Origin: Papaver somniferum
Lineage: Eukaryota > Streptophyta > Magnoliopsida > Ranunculales > Papaveraceae
DNA length: 64,000 nucleotides
Assembly (NCBI RefSeq): GCF_003573695.1
Contig: NC_039360.1
Span: 59,935,830 to 59,999,829 of the forward strand
Direction of reading: 5' to 3'
In this document: positions 11,585-23,389 of the stretch, one piece after another
Numbering within the stretch: the stretch's first letter is position 1
Layout of the letters: every line of letters starts with the position of its first letter
Program-made: the position numbers and the translations under genes
Notes under the pieces: generated by a model
Databases searched by the model: none
The model's input: only the letters and a program-made list of their open reading frames with translations
What the model was told of the DNA's origin: nothing

Positions 11585-11946
11585 ATGTCTCGGCCCTTGT
11601 TAGTTCGGCGCGCTCCGTATACTAAAGAAGAATATGAATCTATTTGCAGAAACTATGTTTTTTTATTTACTCAGCTTGCTTCAACAAACTATTTATGGGT
11701 GAATTTCTTGGCGGTTATTCACGACGGGTTCTTCAGTGACACCCGTAATCCCAGTCGTCGTGCTATATGCGACATAGAAAATTATTTTCGTATAATTAAG
11801 AAATAAGTAAGCGAGTTTGTAGATTTAACCATACAAGCCAATCGATATAGACTGAGAGGTGAAACTGATGCTGAGATGGTAACAAGATCTTTGGCTGAAT
11901 GGCGAAGATGGAAAAATATGGATTTTCCTTTCAAAAAATGTTTTTA
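11585..11946 (+). pseudogene. SANT/Myb-like transposon-associated protein, one nonsense codon
   Basis: The frame starts at ATG 11585 (MSRPLLVRRAPYTKEEYESI). The pattern is that of plant SANT/Myb-like proteins often labelled 'glutathione S-transferase T3-like' or NAM-associated: the first helix after YTKEE, a central RRAICDIENYFRIIKK, then EFVDLTIQANRY and WRRWKNMDFPFKKC. In-frame TAA at 11804-11806 interrupts it after RIIKK, and the frame then continues to TAA near 11944. Such proteins are DNA-binding partners encoded by some plant DNA transposons. It lies near the left end of a putative element and points towards the PMD gene on the other strand. Domain assignment is by pattern only. Confidence 0.55.
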
Positions 11947-12157
11947 AATCCCTAAGGTGTTGAACAGTTCCAACCCCTTCTTTGTAGTTGTTGTTCCACC
12001 TAGTACTCCTCATCAGTGAAGCTAATGTAGTCTGTCGTAATTCAGTGAAGCAATGTAAAACGCTTAATTTTAAACATATGTAATTTCATTTAATTTATAC
12101 CGTCGTACTTTTAAAACTAAAATTTCAAATGTAGCAGAATTAAAAATTGCAATCTCT

Positions 12158-14071
12158 CTAACGTCGCTCATCTCTAGCTCTCCCGTTGTTATCTTCTGGA
12201 GTCAAGAATTCTCCAAGATCTGGGGATAGACCTGGGATATCCCCACTTGCCAACATATTAAATAAATTTCCATAAGGGGATAAAGCTGGTTGAACAACAT
12301 TAGGCGATTGGAAAACACTCGGTCCTCCAAGCATATAAGATATTTGTTGTTGTTGTTGTGGTGGTGTAACATTGTAGCAATCATTTGGGTTATAGAGCGA
12401 GAATGATGATGAAATGCTCCTAGGATCTAGCCGAAATATTTGAGGTTGAGATACATGCATAGTTTGTGGTAAAGTACTATGTCGTACACGTGGTGAAGAA
12501 CTCTCTCGTACTTGTGTTTCTCCCACCACTATATTATCACTATCGTGCAATGATATGTTGCTCCTGGTGGAATCGGTAGACGGTGAATTCCCATCATCAT
12601 TTACAGTTGGACTCAATCTAAACATTGTGTCGTCGTGCCATTTCCGACACACGTTCAAATGTATAACCTCAATTTCTGATGTTCTCTCAAAGTTAGCTAG
12701 AGTTGATAAGTTGAACAAAATTTGGTTATCTTATGCCCCTAGTTTGACTTCTGTACAACTAGCAGAGGAAGCAAACTATGTAACTATTTAAACTTTTCAA
12801 TATATTCTCTTTTAGTTTCAAAAAAATTCCAATACAAATCGTTCAGTTGGCTCAGCAACTCTTCGTTACTGGCAGTGAGATTGTAGTAAAGATAATCACG
12901 TTTCATAGCTTTGGAAACAATGGGGATCGTGGTTGGCTCGCCTTGTGAAGTAATACTTTGAATTTCCCAATGAATTTCGGGCATATTTGACGAAGATGAT
13001 GAAGAACTTTCACATGTGGTGGGGTAAGTCATAAAGCATGGCTCTTTTGGAGGTGGCTGGCTATGAACGATATTTCCATCATGGGACAGGCATGATAACC
13101 CTGGGAAATCAAACCCATAGATGTGCATGTTGTGTGTCCCAATTACAGGCTTCGCAATCAACTTGTACCAGTTGACATACTGCGCTTCACCAATATCCCT
13201 ATGTGTATTTAGTTCATACCTCTCCCAATTGGTTCTTCCCAGCCTATCAAAATCTGATCCAGAGGTATGCATCTGTTGTGGCGGGTTAATTGCAATGACA
13301 TATATACCTCGTATTTTGTACTGTAGTCTTTATCCTAGGTACCAAACCCCTCTTTATGATTCTGGAGTGTAAAAAACAACTCTCCGCATAGAATAATCAA
13401 GAATACGTTGTCCATCATTAACACCATACTGAGGAAAATCAATGTGAGGGTGAACAACTACGTTGTTATGGCTCCGAGTCATCTGATGAAACCTCTAAAC
13501 AAAACTGGAACTCGAGACGTCTCTGTCAGTGTCCTTCGCCCAGTTGGACAAGACGTACGTGTCCAAGATTGGAAATCTATGGGTATCGTCCTTAAGGATT
13601 GGTTTACTAACACAGAAGTAGGTACACAACCAATACTGCAAATTACTCCATAATTTTAGTATTTTGACTTAATCTACATTTGTTCATAAAAATTATTTAA
13701 ATTTTAAAAAAATAATTTTGATATTTACCTCTATGATGCCCCAGAAACCAGTGAAGTTTTCTCCGCCTATGGACGCTTGATCCAGCCCACAATACATTTT
13801 TGTTAAAATTGCAGATCTCCGGTCATAATCTGGTGCTTTGTCAAGATCTTCTAATGCTTGAAGTCAACCAACACGAGCAACAGAAGTTGAGTTGGAAAGA
13901 ATTCTGACCCAGTACCCATAAGATAAACACCCTTTCGAGTTCAGGATAGTCATCTACATCTTCTGGGTTTCTGGGTTGGGTAAGGAAAGACTTCAACCCT
14001 GAATATTTAATCCCACCTCCTTTCAATTCTTTATAATCTTCACGTATTTCTGATTCCATAATCGAGGGAAA
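12158..14071 (-). pseudogene. Plant mobile domain (PMD, aminotransferase-like) gene, 3' half
   Basis: Downstream half of a PMD protein gene; the upstream half lies at 22697-23303 beyond an LTR retrotransposon. On the minus strand from 14066 it reads SIMESEIREDYKELKGGG, then, after a frame change near 13920, DLDKAPDYDRRSAILTKMYC and FWGIIE before a donor 'gaggtaaat' near 13730. An acceptor near 13640 opens the next exon (VSKPILKDDTHRFPILDTY). In-frame stops occur near 13490, 13330 and 13310, the last two flanking VWYLG. The 13272-12784 segment (WYKLIAKPVIGTHNMHIYG) follows. A Gln/Ser-rich segment at 12718-12158 is probably the tail. PMD proteins occur in host silencing factors and in transposons. 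Confidence 0.6.
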
Positions 14072-16476
14072 TATTAAAGCACTGCTCGGTCAAAGTCGCA
14101 TGTGTTGCTATATCAAGCATGTTTGTCAATGTTAGTGATCAAAATTATAAGTCTTGGTTTCTAGTCTCTTATAGCTAAGTCTCGGACTAGGATAGTAAGT
14201 GTAGTTGAGCTCAAGGACTTCATGGTGATTCATCATACAAGTAGAAGATCTACTCAAGGAACCGGTGGAACTTCTCGACAAAAAGGTATGTGGAGACTTG
14301 AACTTATCTGTCACTCAAAAGTCTATCTATTTTATCTCATACTCTTTGAGACAAAAGTCGTATGCAATATATATAAACTAGATCATACACATTTGGTGTT
14401 TTGAGCCGAGTATACCTCGCCTATCTATATCTCGAAATATGTGTTGGTAAGATTTTCGCTTCGACCAAGTTTATCTTTACCTAGTGATGAAAGTCATGAA
14501 TGTTTCAATCACTTTGAAAATTGCTTTGACGAGAAATAGTGTAACAACTATATAACGTCCTCTAAGAATGTTTCAATGATTGGAATGAGAGTTTAGATTA
14601 CATAACCAATGGATTCCTTGAACCGAAGCTTTCGAACTTTGTTGATCAAGTGAACCGGAAGTATGGCAAGTGCCAAGTCCGCGAACTTAGTCCGCCAACT
14701 GCCGAAGTTCTCAAACCCGAGAATTTCTGCTGGAGTTGACAAACTACTTGCGTGATCCAATTCCGAGAACCCAGTCCGCGAACCGACGTAGTTCTCGAAC
14801 CCGAGAATTTCTGCTGGAGTTTGTAAACTCTATCCAGTGTCTTTAATCCGCGAACCTAGTCTGCGAACTTGAGAAGGTTATATATCTAAAGATGATTTCT
14901 GAACTTAATCTTAAAAGACTAAGGAATGCATTTGCAAACCGTGGCTATTAAAGTTCATGAAACGATTCGAGTGAATCAAATCATCTTTGCTTCAATTGTG
15001 TCTTGTGTAGTTACATAAGATTTCCTTGCAATAGAACAACTCTCTTAACTAGTTCATTTGAGTCAATTGAACTAGTTATGGTAAAGAATAACATGGTTGG
15101 TATAAAACACTCATATGGTTAACCTCTTTGGGTAGACTATTGGTGAACCAACAATGTACACGTTTGAGTGCGGTTAACAAACCTAGAAGCCTACAGTCAT
15201 TTATGTATGACAAGCTAAGTTTTCGATCTAACGGTTGAGAAATATTAGCTTGAATATAAATTAGGTTTTCATCTAACGGTGAATATTGATTGCTTTGTAA
15301 CTAAGGCAAAATCCTGATTTGAAAGGCTATATAAAGGAGACATCTAGTATTGTGCAAAACTAATCCCCACACCTTATGTGTGATACTAGTTTGCGTGCTA
15401 GAGTCGTTTCTTCTTTAACCTTTGGTTTTCTTCTTCTAAAACCAGGTTAACGACTTAAAGACTTCATTGGGATTGTGAAGCCAGACCGATACTACTTTTA
15501 TCGTAGTTGTGTGATCTGATCTTGCATCTTCTATCGTAACAGTACAATCATATTGATTGGCTTGAGATCGTGAGAGTTCTCTGATAGGCAAGATATAAAA
15601 AGTAATCACAAACACCTTCGTTTCATCGTTTGTGATTCCACGACATCTTATTTCGCTACCATACGATTAAGATTGTTGTGAGGCGATTGATTAATCTAGG
15701 TTGTTCTTCGGGAATATAAGACCGGATTATCAATTGGTTCCTGTTCACCTTGATTATTACCAAAAGACGGAACAAAAACTTTTAGGATTTTTCTGTGGGA
15801 GACAGATTGATCCTTTGATAGACTTGTATGTGTGAGACAGATTTGTTTATTGTTAAAGCCTGCGATTTTGGGTCGTAGCAACCCTTAATTGTGGGTGAGA
15901 TCAGCTAAGGGAATCAAGTGCGCAGTATCCTGCTAGGATCAGAGGCATAGGGAGTACAACTGTACCTTGGATCAATGGGAGACTGATTGGGGTTCAACTA
16001 TAGTCCAGTCCGAAGTTAGCTTGGAGTAGGCTAGTGTCTGTAGCGGCTTAATACAGTGTGTATTCAATCTGGACTAGGTCCCGGGGTTTTTCTGCATTTG
16101 CGGTTTCCTCGTTAACAAAATTCTGGTGTCTGTGTTATTTCTATTTCCGCATTATATTTGTTTATATAATTGAAATAGGTTGTGCGTTTGAATCAATCAA
16201 TTGGAAATCCGACCTATGGTTGTTGATTGATATTGATTGATCCTTGGACATTGGTCTTTGGTACCGTCCAAGTTATTCCTTGTGTTTGATTATAGACTCG
16301 CTGATTTTTATTAGCTTGAGTGAATCAAAACAAGAGAGAGATATTAACTCCTTGAGATACTTATATCTAGATTGAGTCTGACTGTCTAGTTGATTCTCTA
16401 GTAAGTGTTCCGGAGTTAGTCCATACAAATTGCTAATCGAAATATTGGGTGGTGTTGTTAGACCCCCGCTTTTTCA
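14072..16476 (+). repeat. 5' LTR
   Basis: 2405 bp, starting TATTAAAGCACTGCTCGG (mutated from TGTTAGAGC in the 3' LTR) and ending GCTTTTTCA. A TATA box is at 15328-15336 and the GC-rich subrepeat block at about 14660-14860. Comparison by eye with the 3' LTR shows about 14 differences in the first 200 bp and fewer further on, so the insertion is not recent. Confidence 0.85.
15328..15336 (+). promoter_or_regulatory. LTR promoter TATA box
   Basis: 'tatataaag' occurs at the same LTR position in every copy in the window (3063, 7200, 15328, 21544, 55529, 58667, with variants), in a conserved context. Transcription should begin about 30 bp downstream, leaving a very long R-U5 of about 1.1 kb. Confidence 0.6.
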
Positions 16477-16478
16477 AT

Positions 16479-16492
16479 TGGTATCAGAGCAG
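16479..16492 (+). promoter_or_regulatory. Primer-binding site
   Basis: 'tggtatcagagcag' begins two bases after the 5' LTR, complementary to initiator tRNA-Met, as in Copia elements. Confidence 0.88.
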
Positions 16493-16548
16493 GCAAACAC
16501 GTTCAAGACCTTACAAGTCTGTGTTTGTAGCGATCTGACTCTATAGAC

Positions 16549-17630
16549 AGAGGTGTTATCTCTATTAACGTACCACCAGTCTTCGATGGCTCTAATTACT
16601 TATGGTGGAAAATTGCTATGCGAGCTTTTCTTCAAGCACGTGATTTTCAATCATGGGTATATGTTGTTAATGGCTATGATACTCCCGTTGTGGCAGTTGG
16701 AGATGTAAACGTTCCCAAGAATATTGGTGAATACAGCCCTGCCGAGACTCCGACGGTTTGAATGCCATCATACATGCCATTACCCCAAATCTTCAGCACC
16801 ATGTGTCTAATTTCACTAGGTCTAAAGATGCTTGGGATATCTTAGAAACCGTATTTGAAGGTAACTCCAGTGAAAAGGAAGCCAGGCTCTAAAAAATTAA
16901 TTCCAATTGGGAGAACCTTCGTATGGCAGATGAAGATACATTTGATGAGTTTAATCACAAAATGTCTGAAATTGTTAATGCATCTTTTGCATTGGGTAAG
17001 ACTATTCCTGAAAAGGACATTGTGATGAAAATTTTCAGATCGCTGCCATCTAGATACGAGTCTAAGAACCATGTCATTGTTGAGGGAAATAACCTTGATA
17101 ATCTTTCCAGAAATACATTGGTTGGAAAGCTAAAGATCTTTGATCATGATCATACATCCAAAATCGGAAAGGATGTTGCCTTTAAAGAACATAAGAACAC
17201 TAAATTACTTGATAATAGTAAAAGTGTTTATGTCTCTAAGGATGATCAGTCTGAGGGTGATTTTTCAGATGAAGATCTTGACAAATCAGTCTCCTTGATC
17301 ACAAGACAGTTTAGGGATCTTCTATTGAAGAGAAGTAAACGGTTTTCAAGAGACAAACCTAGGTCATCGGATAAACCTCACAATCGTGTTCCTCCTTAAA
17401 ACAGGGCTGCTAACGAGGCTAATGGCGAGGATATGCCACAGTGCTTTAAGTGTAAAAGTTTTGGTCATTTTGCAAACGAGTGCCCAAATAGTAGAATATA
17501 TACTGGGAACAAAGGTCTTGCTGTAACACTTGATGAGATGTCTGAGATCTATGATTCTGATGAAGATAGGAAATCAAGTGTCGGTCTTCTATGTGAAAAC
17601 ATTGATTTTGATAACTGTAGCAATAGATAA
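16549..17630 (+). pseudogene. Copia-type gag (UBN2/DUF4219) with CCHC knuckle, decayed
   Basis: Gag of the 8.6-kb element. The N-terminal Copia signature reads PPVFDGSNYLWWKIAMRAFL near 16570-16630. The frame changes near 16757, then NAIIHAITPNLQHHVSNF leads to a TAA near 16890. An open stretch runs from 16923 to 17399 (motif EKDIVMKIFRSLPSRYE), closes with TAA at 17397-17399, and resumes to the knuckle CFKCKSFGHFANEC at 17439-17480. The frame ends at 17630. The original start codon is not evident. Gag would form the RNA-packaging particle; no pol follows, so this family needs another element's enzymes. Confidence 0.8.
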
Positions 17631-17669
17631 ATCAATCTTGATGGTTTCGGTGAAGATAAGAAGCCAATA

Positions 17670-18055
17670 ATGTTGGAAGAATCAATTGACCCAACCTTTG
17701 GAAACCCTGTCTATAATGTTTCAGGATCTACCGTGTGTTTAGTTGCTGTTGTACCACAGATGCCTGATTATTATCCAAGATTGACGTGCTCGTTTTGTTC
17801 TCAGAAGGGTCATGAACTATCAATATGTTACAAGTACAAACATCAATTGAGGCACGCCAACAAACTTCAATGAAGAGCAAATCAGTTAGCAAGGAAGCTT
17901 AAACTTGCTCAGAAGACCGCTGAGGTATGTAGGATTTTATCTTCGTCTAAGAAGTTAGTTTCCAAAGACAAAACAAGACCATTTGAGAAGAAAGTATGGT
18001 CAAATAGCTTTCATAGACAGAAGTCAGAGGATTCCTCTCATGAGGAAAATGGTTG
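17670..18055 (+). pseudogene. Second zinc-knuckle segment and basic tail of gag
   Basis: A further CX2CX4HX4C motif, CSFCSQKGHELSIC near 17791-17832, resembles the single knuckle of the array units (CSFCGKRNH...). A TGA at 17871-17873 interrupts a lysine-rich tail that reads on to 18055. It may have been one protein with the preceding gag: the two knuckle types together link this element to the array at 1-8347, which keeps only the second type. Confidence 0.6.
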
Positions 18056-18390
18056 ACAAATCATTGTTCACCACAGTACAAATTAATTGTGTTGTTTAGT
18101 AAATCTTGTCTCATGTGCCTGTTCAATAGAGACAAGGTTGTGAACGCACAAGCTTTAGGAAAACTTTTCTTAGGTTTATTCTTTTCTGTCTATCAAATAA
18201 AAGGAAGGGTTACTTTCGACAATTCTACTCTTTATAGGGTTTAGAGTTGGACGTCCACGAACCTGTTTAAAGGTTTCGAACCCTACATTCCTTTTTCCTC
18301 TTTGATATTCTTTATATTCCAAGACTGCTTGTAGAGATTGTGAATTCCAATCACAAAAATCAGTTGGTTATAGCTGTTCTCATAAGCATC

Positions 18391-18771
18391 ATGTCTTTGG
18401 ATAAAAAGGATGTCAACATGATTGTTAAGCCATCAATCAAGGAAAAAGAAAAATCTCCAGTAATTCCGTCCTTGAAAAGAAAAAGGAGGAATACAAGAAA
18501 GCCAAAGGCTGTCCCTTCTAACTCTCAGAAATTTTCCGATGTTCTTGATGAGTTGAAGGAGGTAAGAAAGGAGATTCGTGATATAAAAGCTTGCGTTTTA
18601 AGATCTTTGGAAATTCAGAAAGCCCTGGTTCGACATCACCAGCCAAAACGGTTTGTTGATATTAACTCATATCTTCACGAACCTTATTACCAATGGTTGT
18701 TGACGACAAGGAGTTCGGGAATGATAAAGAATTTCTCAAAGACAATGTTGCGTAGTATGTCTTCTTTTTAG
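18391..18771 (+). CDS. Second ORF, basic/coiled-coil protein of the gag-only element
   Basis: ATG 18391 gives 126 residues. A lysine-rich N-terminal third contains KRKRRNTRKPK, which could act as a nuclear localisation signal. It is followed by a predicted helix, VLDELKEVRKEIRDIKACVL, with heptad spacing. This is the positional counterpart of 2159-2440 and 5821-6132, which share its helical character. No enzymatic motif is seen. An ATG further upstream is out of frame; the frame itself extends to 18340 without an ATG. Confidence 0.5.
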   Translation: MSLDKKDVNMIVKPSIKEKEKSPVIPSLKRKRRNTRKPKAVPSNSQKFSDVLDELKEVRKEIRDIKACVLRSLEIQKALVRHHQPKRFVDINSYLHEPYYQWLLTTRSSGMIKNFSKTMLRSMSSF

Positions 18772-20286
18772 CTTAGTTGGAAGAATAACTAGTGCTTTGA
18801 ATAGCGATGATTGTGACTACACATAGCTATTATGTTCATCTTCTTGTTTTTAGGTTTGTGGTTTAAAATTCTAAAACTATTTGGAGGATGATGTTTTGCT
18901 ATATTTTTGATTTTGTTATATTGCAACTTGTTATGGGATATTTGTGTTTAGGTCCGTGAACTTTGTTGTCCCACATTTTTGTCAAAAGTAAAGTCGTTCA
19001 CAATCGGTATTTATGTATTGGTTTAAGAATGAATAGACTTTTGACATATACAAAAGTTAAGCCTATATTGTCAACCCTTGACGGAAGATAGGTTAAAATC
19101 TTTTGTATCCAAGGATTATTGCTATTGTATATGCTTGTGCAAAAGAATGAATCCTTGTGTATTCCAAGGTATAGATCTTCATTGATCCATCTTTTTGTAT
19201 TACCGTAAGGATCCGTGATGTATCTTATGTTGAGCACGATACAACTAAGTTGATTATTTTTTATTAGCTTGGTTGGTTGTTCCGTGAGGTACATTATGTT
19301 GAGCATTTTAGAACCAAATTAATCATCTTGTTGGTTATTTAGTTATTACTCCACAAGTTCTCTTGTGTTGAGTACATGAACGATTAAGCCAATCACTCTC
19401 TTGTATGATTAACTTCGTCGTTGCTCCGTAAGTTTACTTATGTTGAGCACAATGAATTAAATTGATCACTTTTGTGTTTAATTTGATTATGTATTCCGAT
19501 TGAATTATTCATGGGTTTACTTATGAATGATTTGATTGAGTGTTGGATATAAAAATCATTCTCATGGTTTTGGTGTCCAATAAAATCCTTCGTTTCTCTT
19601 GAAATTAAGGTCGCTCGTTGTTGTTCCCTTGGGAATGACATCAAATGAGGGAGAGTTCTTTTGAACTTGTGCTTAATGGTCATATCTTGAGGGGTGTGCG
19701 GCTGTGGAATTTTAGAGGGGTTATCTTGTATCTTTAAACTCCTTGATGAATGTTGTTAGCTTCGGATATATGATTGCATCTAAATAAGATGATGTGTGTT
19801 TCTTTCTCTCAGTCATGAAATGTCTCTTACGGAAATTTCATTATGATCCCGTTCTTGTACCTTTGCCGATTTTATCGACAAAAAGGGGGAGAATTAATAT
19901 GTAGTTCACACTACAAATACATATGGTTTTCGGATCATTGTGTAAGGGGGAGTGGTTTTCATGTGAGATGGAGTATTGACTAAGGGGGAGTGATACATAT
20001 CACCATAGTATTATTGTTGAAGTTGTGATACAATTGGACTTTGACACTGTATAATAATACTATGACACTGTATAACAATGATCGAGACCGATGCTTTCTC
20101 ATTGTTATAACTACGGATCTTCAACAACGGTGATGCTAAACTCACAACCTTTGGGATCATTGGAGTACTTGGAAGTGACGAAGATTTCGAGGAATGTTGA
20201 AGATTAGACATGTGGAATAGGAGCTACTAAAGTTTCATTATCTTTTTTGTATTCCATATGTATTGATAGTTTTGTCACTAAAATTG
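18772..20286 (+). mobile_element. Noncoding 3' internal region
   Basis: About 1.5 kb without a convincing ORF. At 19150-19450 there are degenerate repeats around 'tatgttgagcac'. Four 'aagggggag' purine tracts occur at about 19876, 19945, 19983 and 20290; only the last adjoins the LTR. Confidence 0.6.
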
Positions 20287-20300
20287 ACAAAGGGGGAGAT
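20287..20300 (+). promoter_or_regulatory. Polypurine tract
   Basis: 'acaaagggggagat' abuts the 3' LTR start TGTTAGAGC at 20301 and would prime plus-strand synthesis. Confidence 0.85.
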
Positions 20301-22696
20301 TGTTAGAGCACTGCTCGGTCAAACTCGCATGCGTTGCTATCTCAAGCATGTTTGTCAATGTTAGTGATCAAAACTATAAGTCTTGATTTCTAGTCTCTTA
20401 TATCTAAGTCTCGGACTAGGATAGTAAGTGTAGTTGATCTCAAGGACTTCATGGCGATTCATCATACAAGTAGAAGATCAACACAAGGAACCGGTGGAAC
20501 TTCTCGACAAAAAGGTATGTGGAAACTTGAACTTATCTGTCACTCAAAAGTCTATCTATTCTATCTCCTACTCTTTGAGACAAAAGTCGTATGTTATATA
20601 TATAGACTAGATCATACACATTTGGTATTTCGAGCCGAGTATACCTCGCCTATCTATATCTCGAAATATGTGTTGGTAAGATTTTTGCTTCGACCAAGTT
20701 TATCTTTACCTAGTGACGAAAGTCATGAATGTTTCAATCACTTTGAAAATTGCTTTGACGAGAAATAGTGTAACAACTGTATAACGTCCTCTAAGAATGT
20801 TTCAATGATTGGAATGAGAGGTTAGATTACATAACCAATGGATTCCTTGAACCGAAGTTTTCGAACTTTGTTGATCAAGAGAACCGGAAGTATGGCAAGT
20901 GCCAAGTCCGCGAACTCAGTCCGCGAACTGCCGAAGTTCTCAAACCCGAGAATTTCTGCTGGAGTTGACAAACTAAATGTGTGAGCCAAGTTCGCAAACC
21001 CAGTCCGCGAACCGACGTAGTTATCGAACCCGAGAATTTCTACTGGAGTTTGTAAACTCTATCCGGTGTCTTAAGTCCGCAAACTTGAGAAGGTTATATA
21101 TCTAAAGATGATTTCTGAACTTAATCTTAAAAGACTAAGGAATGTATTTGCAAACCGTGGCTATTAAAGTTCATGAACCAATTCGAGTGAATCAAATCAT
21201 CTTTGCTTCAATTGTATCTTGTGTAGTTACATAAGATTTCCTTGCAATTGAAAAACTCTCTTAACTAGTTCATTTGAGTCAATTGAACTAGTTATGGTGA
21301 AGAAGAACATGGTTGGTATGAAACTCTCATATGGTTAACCTCTTTGGGTAGACTACTGTTGAACCAACAATGTACACATTTGGGTGCGGTTAACAAACCT
21401 AGAAGCGTACAATCATTTGTGTATGACAAGCTAAGTTTTCGATCTAACGGTTGAGAAATATTAGCTTGAATCTAAATCAGGTTTTCATCTAACGGTGAAT
21501 ATTGATTGCTTTGTAACTAAGGCAAAACCCTGATTTGAAAGGCTATATAAAGGAGACATCTAGTATTGTGCATAACTAATCCCCACACCTTACGTGTGAT
21601 ACTAGTTTGCGTGCTAGAGTCGTTTCTCCTTTAACCTTTGGTTTTGTTCTTCTAAAACCAGGTTAACGACTTAAAGACTTCATTGGGATTGTGAATCCAG
21701 ACCGATACTACTTTTATCGTAGTTGTGTGATCTGATCTTGCATCTTCTATCCTAACAGTACAATCATATTGATTGGCTTGAGATCGTGAGAGTTCTCCGA
21801 TAGGCAAGATATAAAAAGTAATCACAAACACCTTCGTCTCATCGTTTGTGATTCCACGACATCTTGTTTCGCTACCATACGATTAAGATTGTTGTGAGGT
21901 GATTGATTAATCTAAGCTGTTCTTCGGGAATATAAGACCGGATTATCATTTGGTTCATGTTCACCTTGATTATTATCAAAAGACGGAACAAAAACTTTTA
22001 GGGTTTTTCTGTGGGAGACAGATTGATCCTTTGATAGACTTGTATGTGTGAGACAAATTTGTTTATTGTTAAAGCCTGCGATTTTGGGTCGTATCAACTC
22101 TTAGTTGTGGGTGAGATCAGCTAAGGGAATCAAGTGCGCAGTATCCTGCTAGGATCAGAGGCATAGGGAGTACAACTGTACCTTGGATCAATGGGAGACT
22201 GATTGGGGTTCAACTATAGTCCAGTCCGAAGTTAGCTTGGAGTAGGCTAGTGTCTGTAGCGGCTTAATACAGTGTGTATTCAATCTGGACTAGGTCCCGG
22301 GGTTTTTCTGCATTTGCGGTTTCCTCGTTAACAAAATTCTGGTGTCTGTGTTATTTATATTTCCGCATTATATTTGTTTATATAATTGAAATAATACAGG
22401 TTGTGTGTTTGAATCAATCAATTGGAAATCCGACCTCTGTTTGTTGATTGATATTTATTGATCCTTGGACATTGGTCTTTGGTACCGTCTAAGTTATTCC
22501 TTGTGTTTGATTATAGACTCGCTGATTTCTATTAGCTTGAGTGAATCAAAACAAGAGGAAGATATTAACTCCTTGAGATACTTCTATCTAGATTGAGTCT
22601 GACTGTCTAGTTGATTCTCTAGTAAGTGTTTCGGAGTTAGTCCATACAGATTCCTAATCGAAATATTGGGTGGTGTTGTTAGACCTCGCTTTTTCA
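20301..22696 (+). repeat. 3' LTR
   Basis: 2396 bp from TGTTAGAGCACTGCTCGG to GCTTTTTCA. TATA box at 21544-21552. It is the best-preserved LTR in the window and the reference for the other copies. Confidence 0.88.
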
Positions 22697-23303
22697 AGAA
22701 AAAGCGTCTCCTATTTACTGTTTGATATCCATTCGTCTTGGTTGAATGGTGCCGGCTCTCCCATTCCACTTGGGATCCCACAAATGAAATACAAATCAAG
22801 GGGAATAATTCTTATTACAAGTATAATATCAACTATGATTAATTCTTTTGATTATTTAATAATTATTTAAAAAATATAATTTAAGTTAAGTTAAACAAGC
22901 TTACCAATTTCTAAATACATAAAATAGAATGTGTGCGTCGTCGGCCACCACCTTTCTACCATTGTTTTCGTAATTCTATTGTTGTTTTTTCTAGGCTTCA
23001 CACTATAAAGCGCTCGCCAGGGATATCTGTCAACATTTTCTTGGACTTGAGGGGGTAGAACTTCATAAACAACCTTTAAGTATAAAAACCCACCTCTCAT
23101 TCTAAAATAATCCTCAGACCGATCTTGATTCCCCGACACATGACCTTGGACTAATGATGGAGCAGCAACGACACTCGGCGAAGAAAAACTACTTCCCAAT
23201 TTTGAGAAAAATCTACACATGTGGCAGGCCGCGGTGCCGATTCATTTCTTCGACCTCTTCTCTTCTTTACACTATTGACTGCTTTTGTTAAAATGCCGCT
23301 CAT
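22697..23303 (-). pseudogene. Plant mobile domain (PMD) gene, 5' half
   Basis: ATG 23303 opens a basic N-terminus (NSVKKRRGRRNESAPRP) that moves, by a frame change near 23220, into a serine-rich stretch and then ITKTMVERWWPTTHTFYF. That last motif matches the PMD hallmark 'LVERWRPETHTFHL'. A good donor (gaaattg|gtaagc) ends this exon near 22905. The next exon includes LYFICGIPSGMGEPAPFNQ at 22802-22745, another PMD hallmark. It reaches the LTR insertion at 22697, with a TAG just before ETLF. Reading resumes at 14066 on the far side of the retrotransposon. Confidence 0.65.
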
Positions 23304-23389
23304 ATTGTATCAATTTTTTTTTGATTTAGAAGAGTTTTAGAAGAAGGAGATAGTAGTGGTGTGACTGAAAATGAATTCAGATAAAGGAA

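Larger units (their letters stand above)
14072..22696 (+). mobile_element. Full-length gag-only LTR retrotransposon (8.6 kb)
   Basis: Two direct LTRs (14072-16476 and 20301-22696) flank a 3.8-kb internal region that starts with a tRNA-Met primer site and ends with a polypurine tract. Coding content is a Copia-type gag with zinc knuckles and a second small ORF. No protease, integrase, reverse transcriptase or RNase H motif is visible, so it fits the terminal-repeat-with-GAG (TR-GAG) class of non-autonomous elements. Flanking bases GGAAA (14067-14071) and AGAAA (22697-22701) form an imperfect 5-bp target duplication. The insertion splits a PMD gene, whose reading resumes on the other side. Confidence 0.85.
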
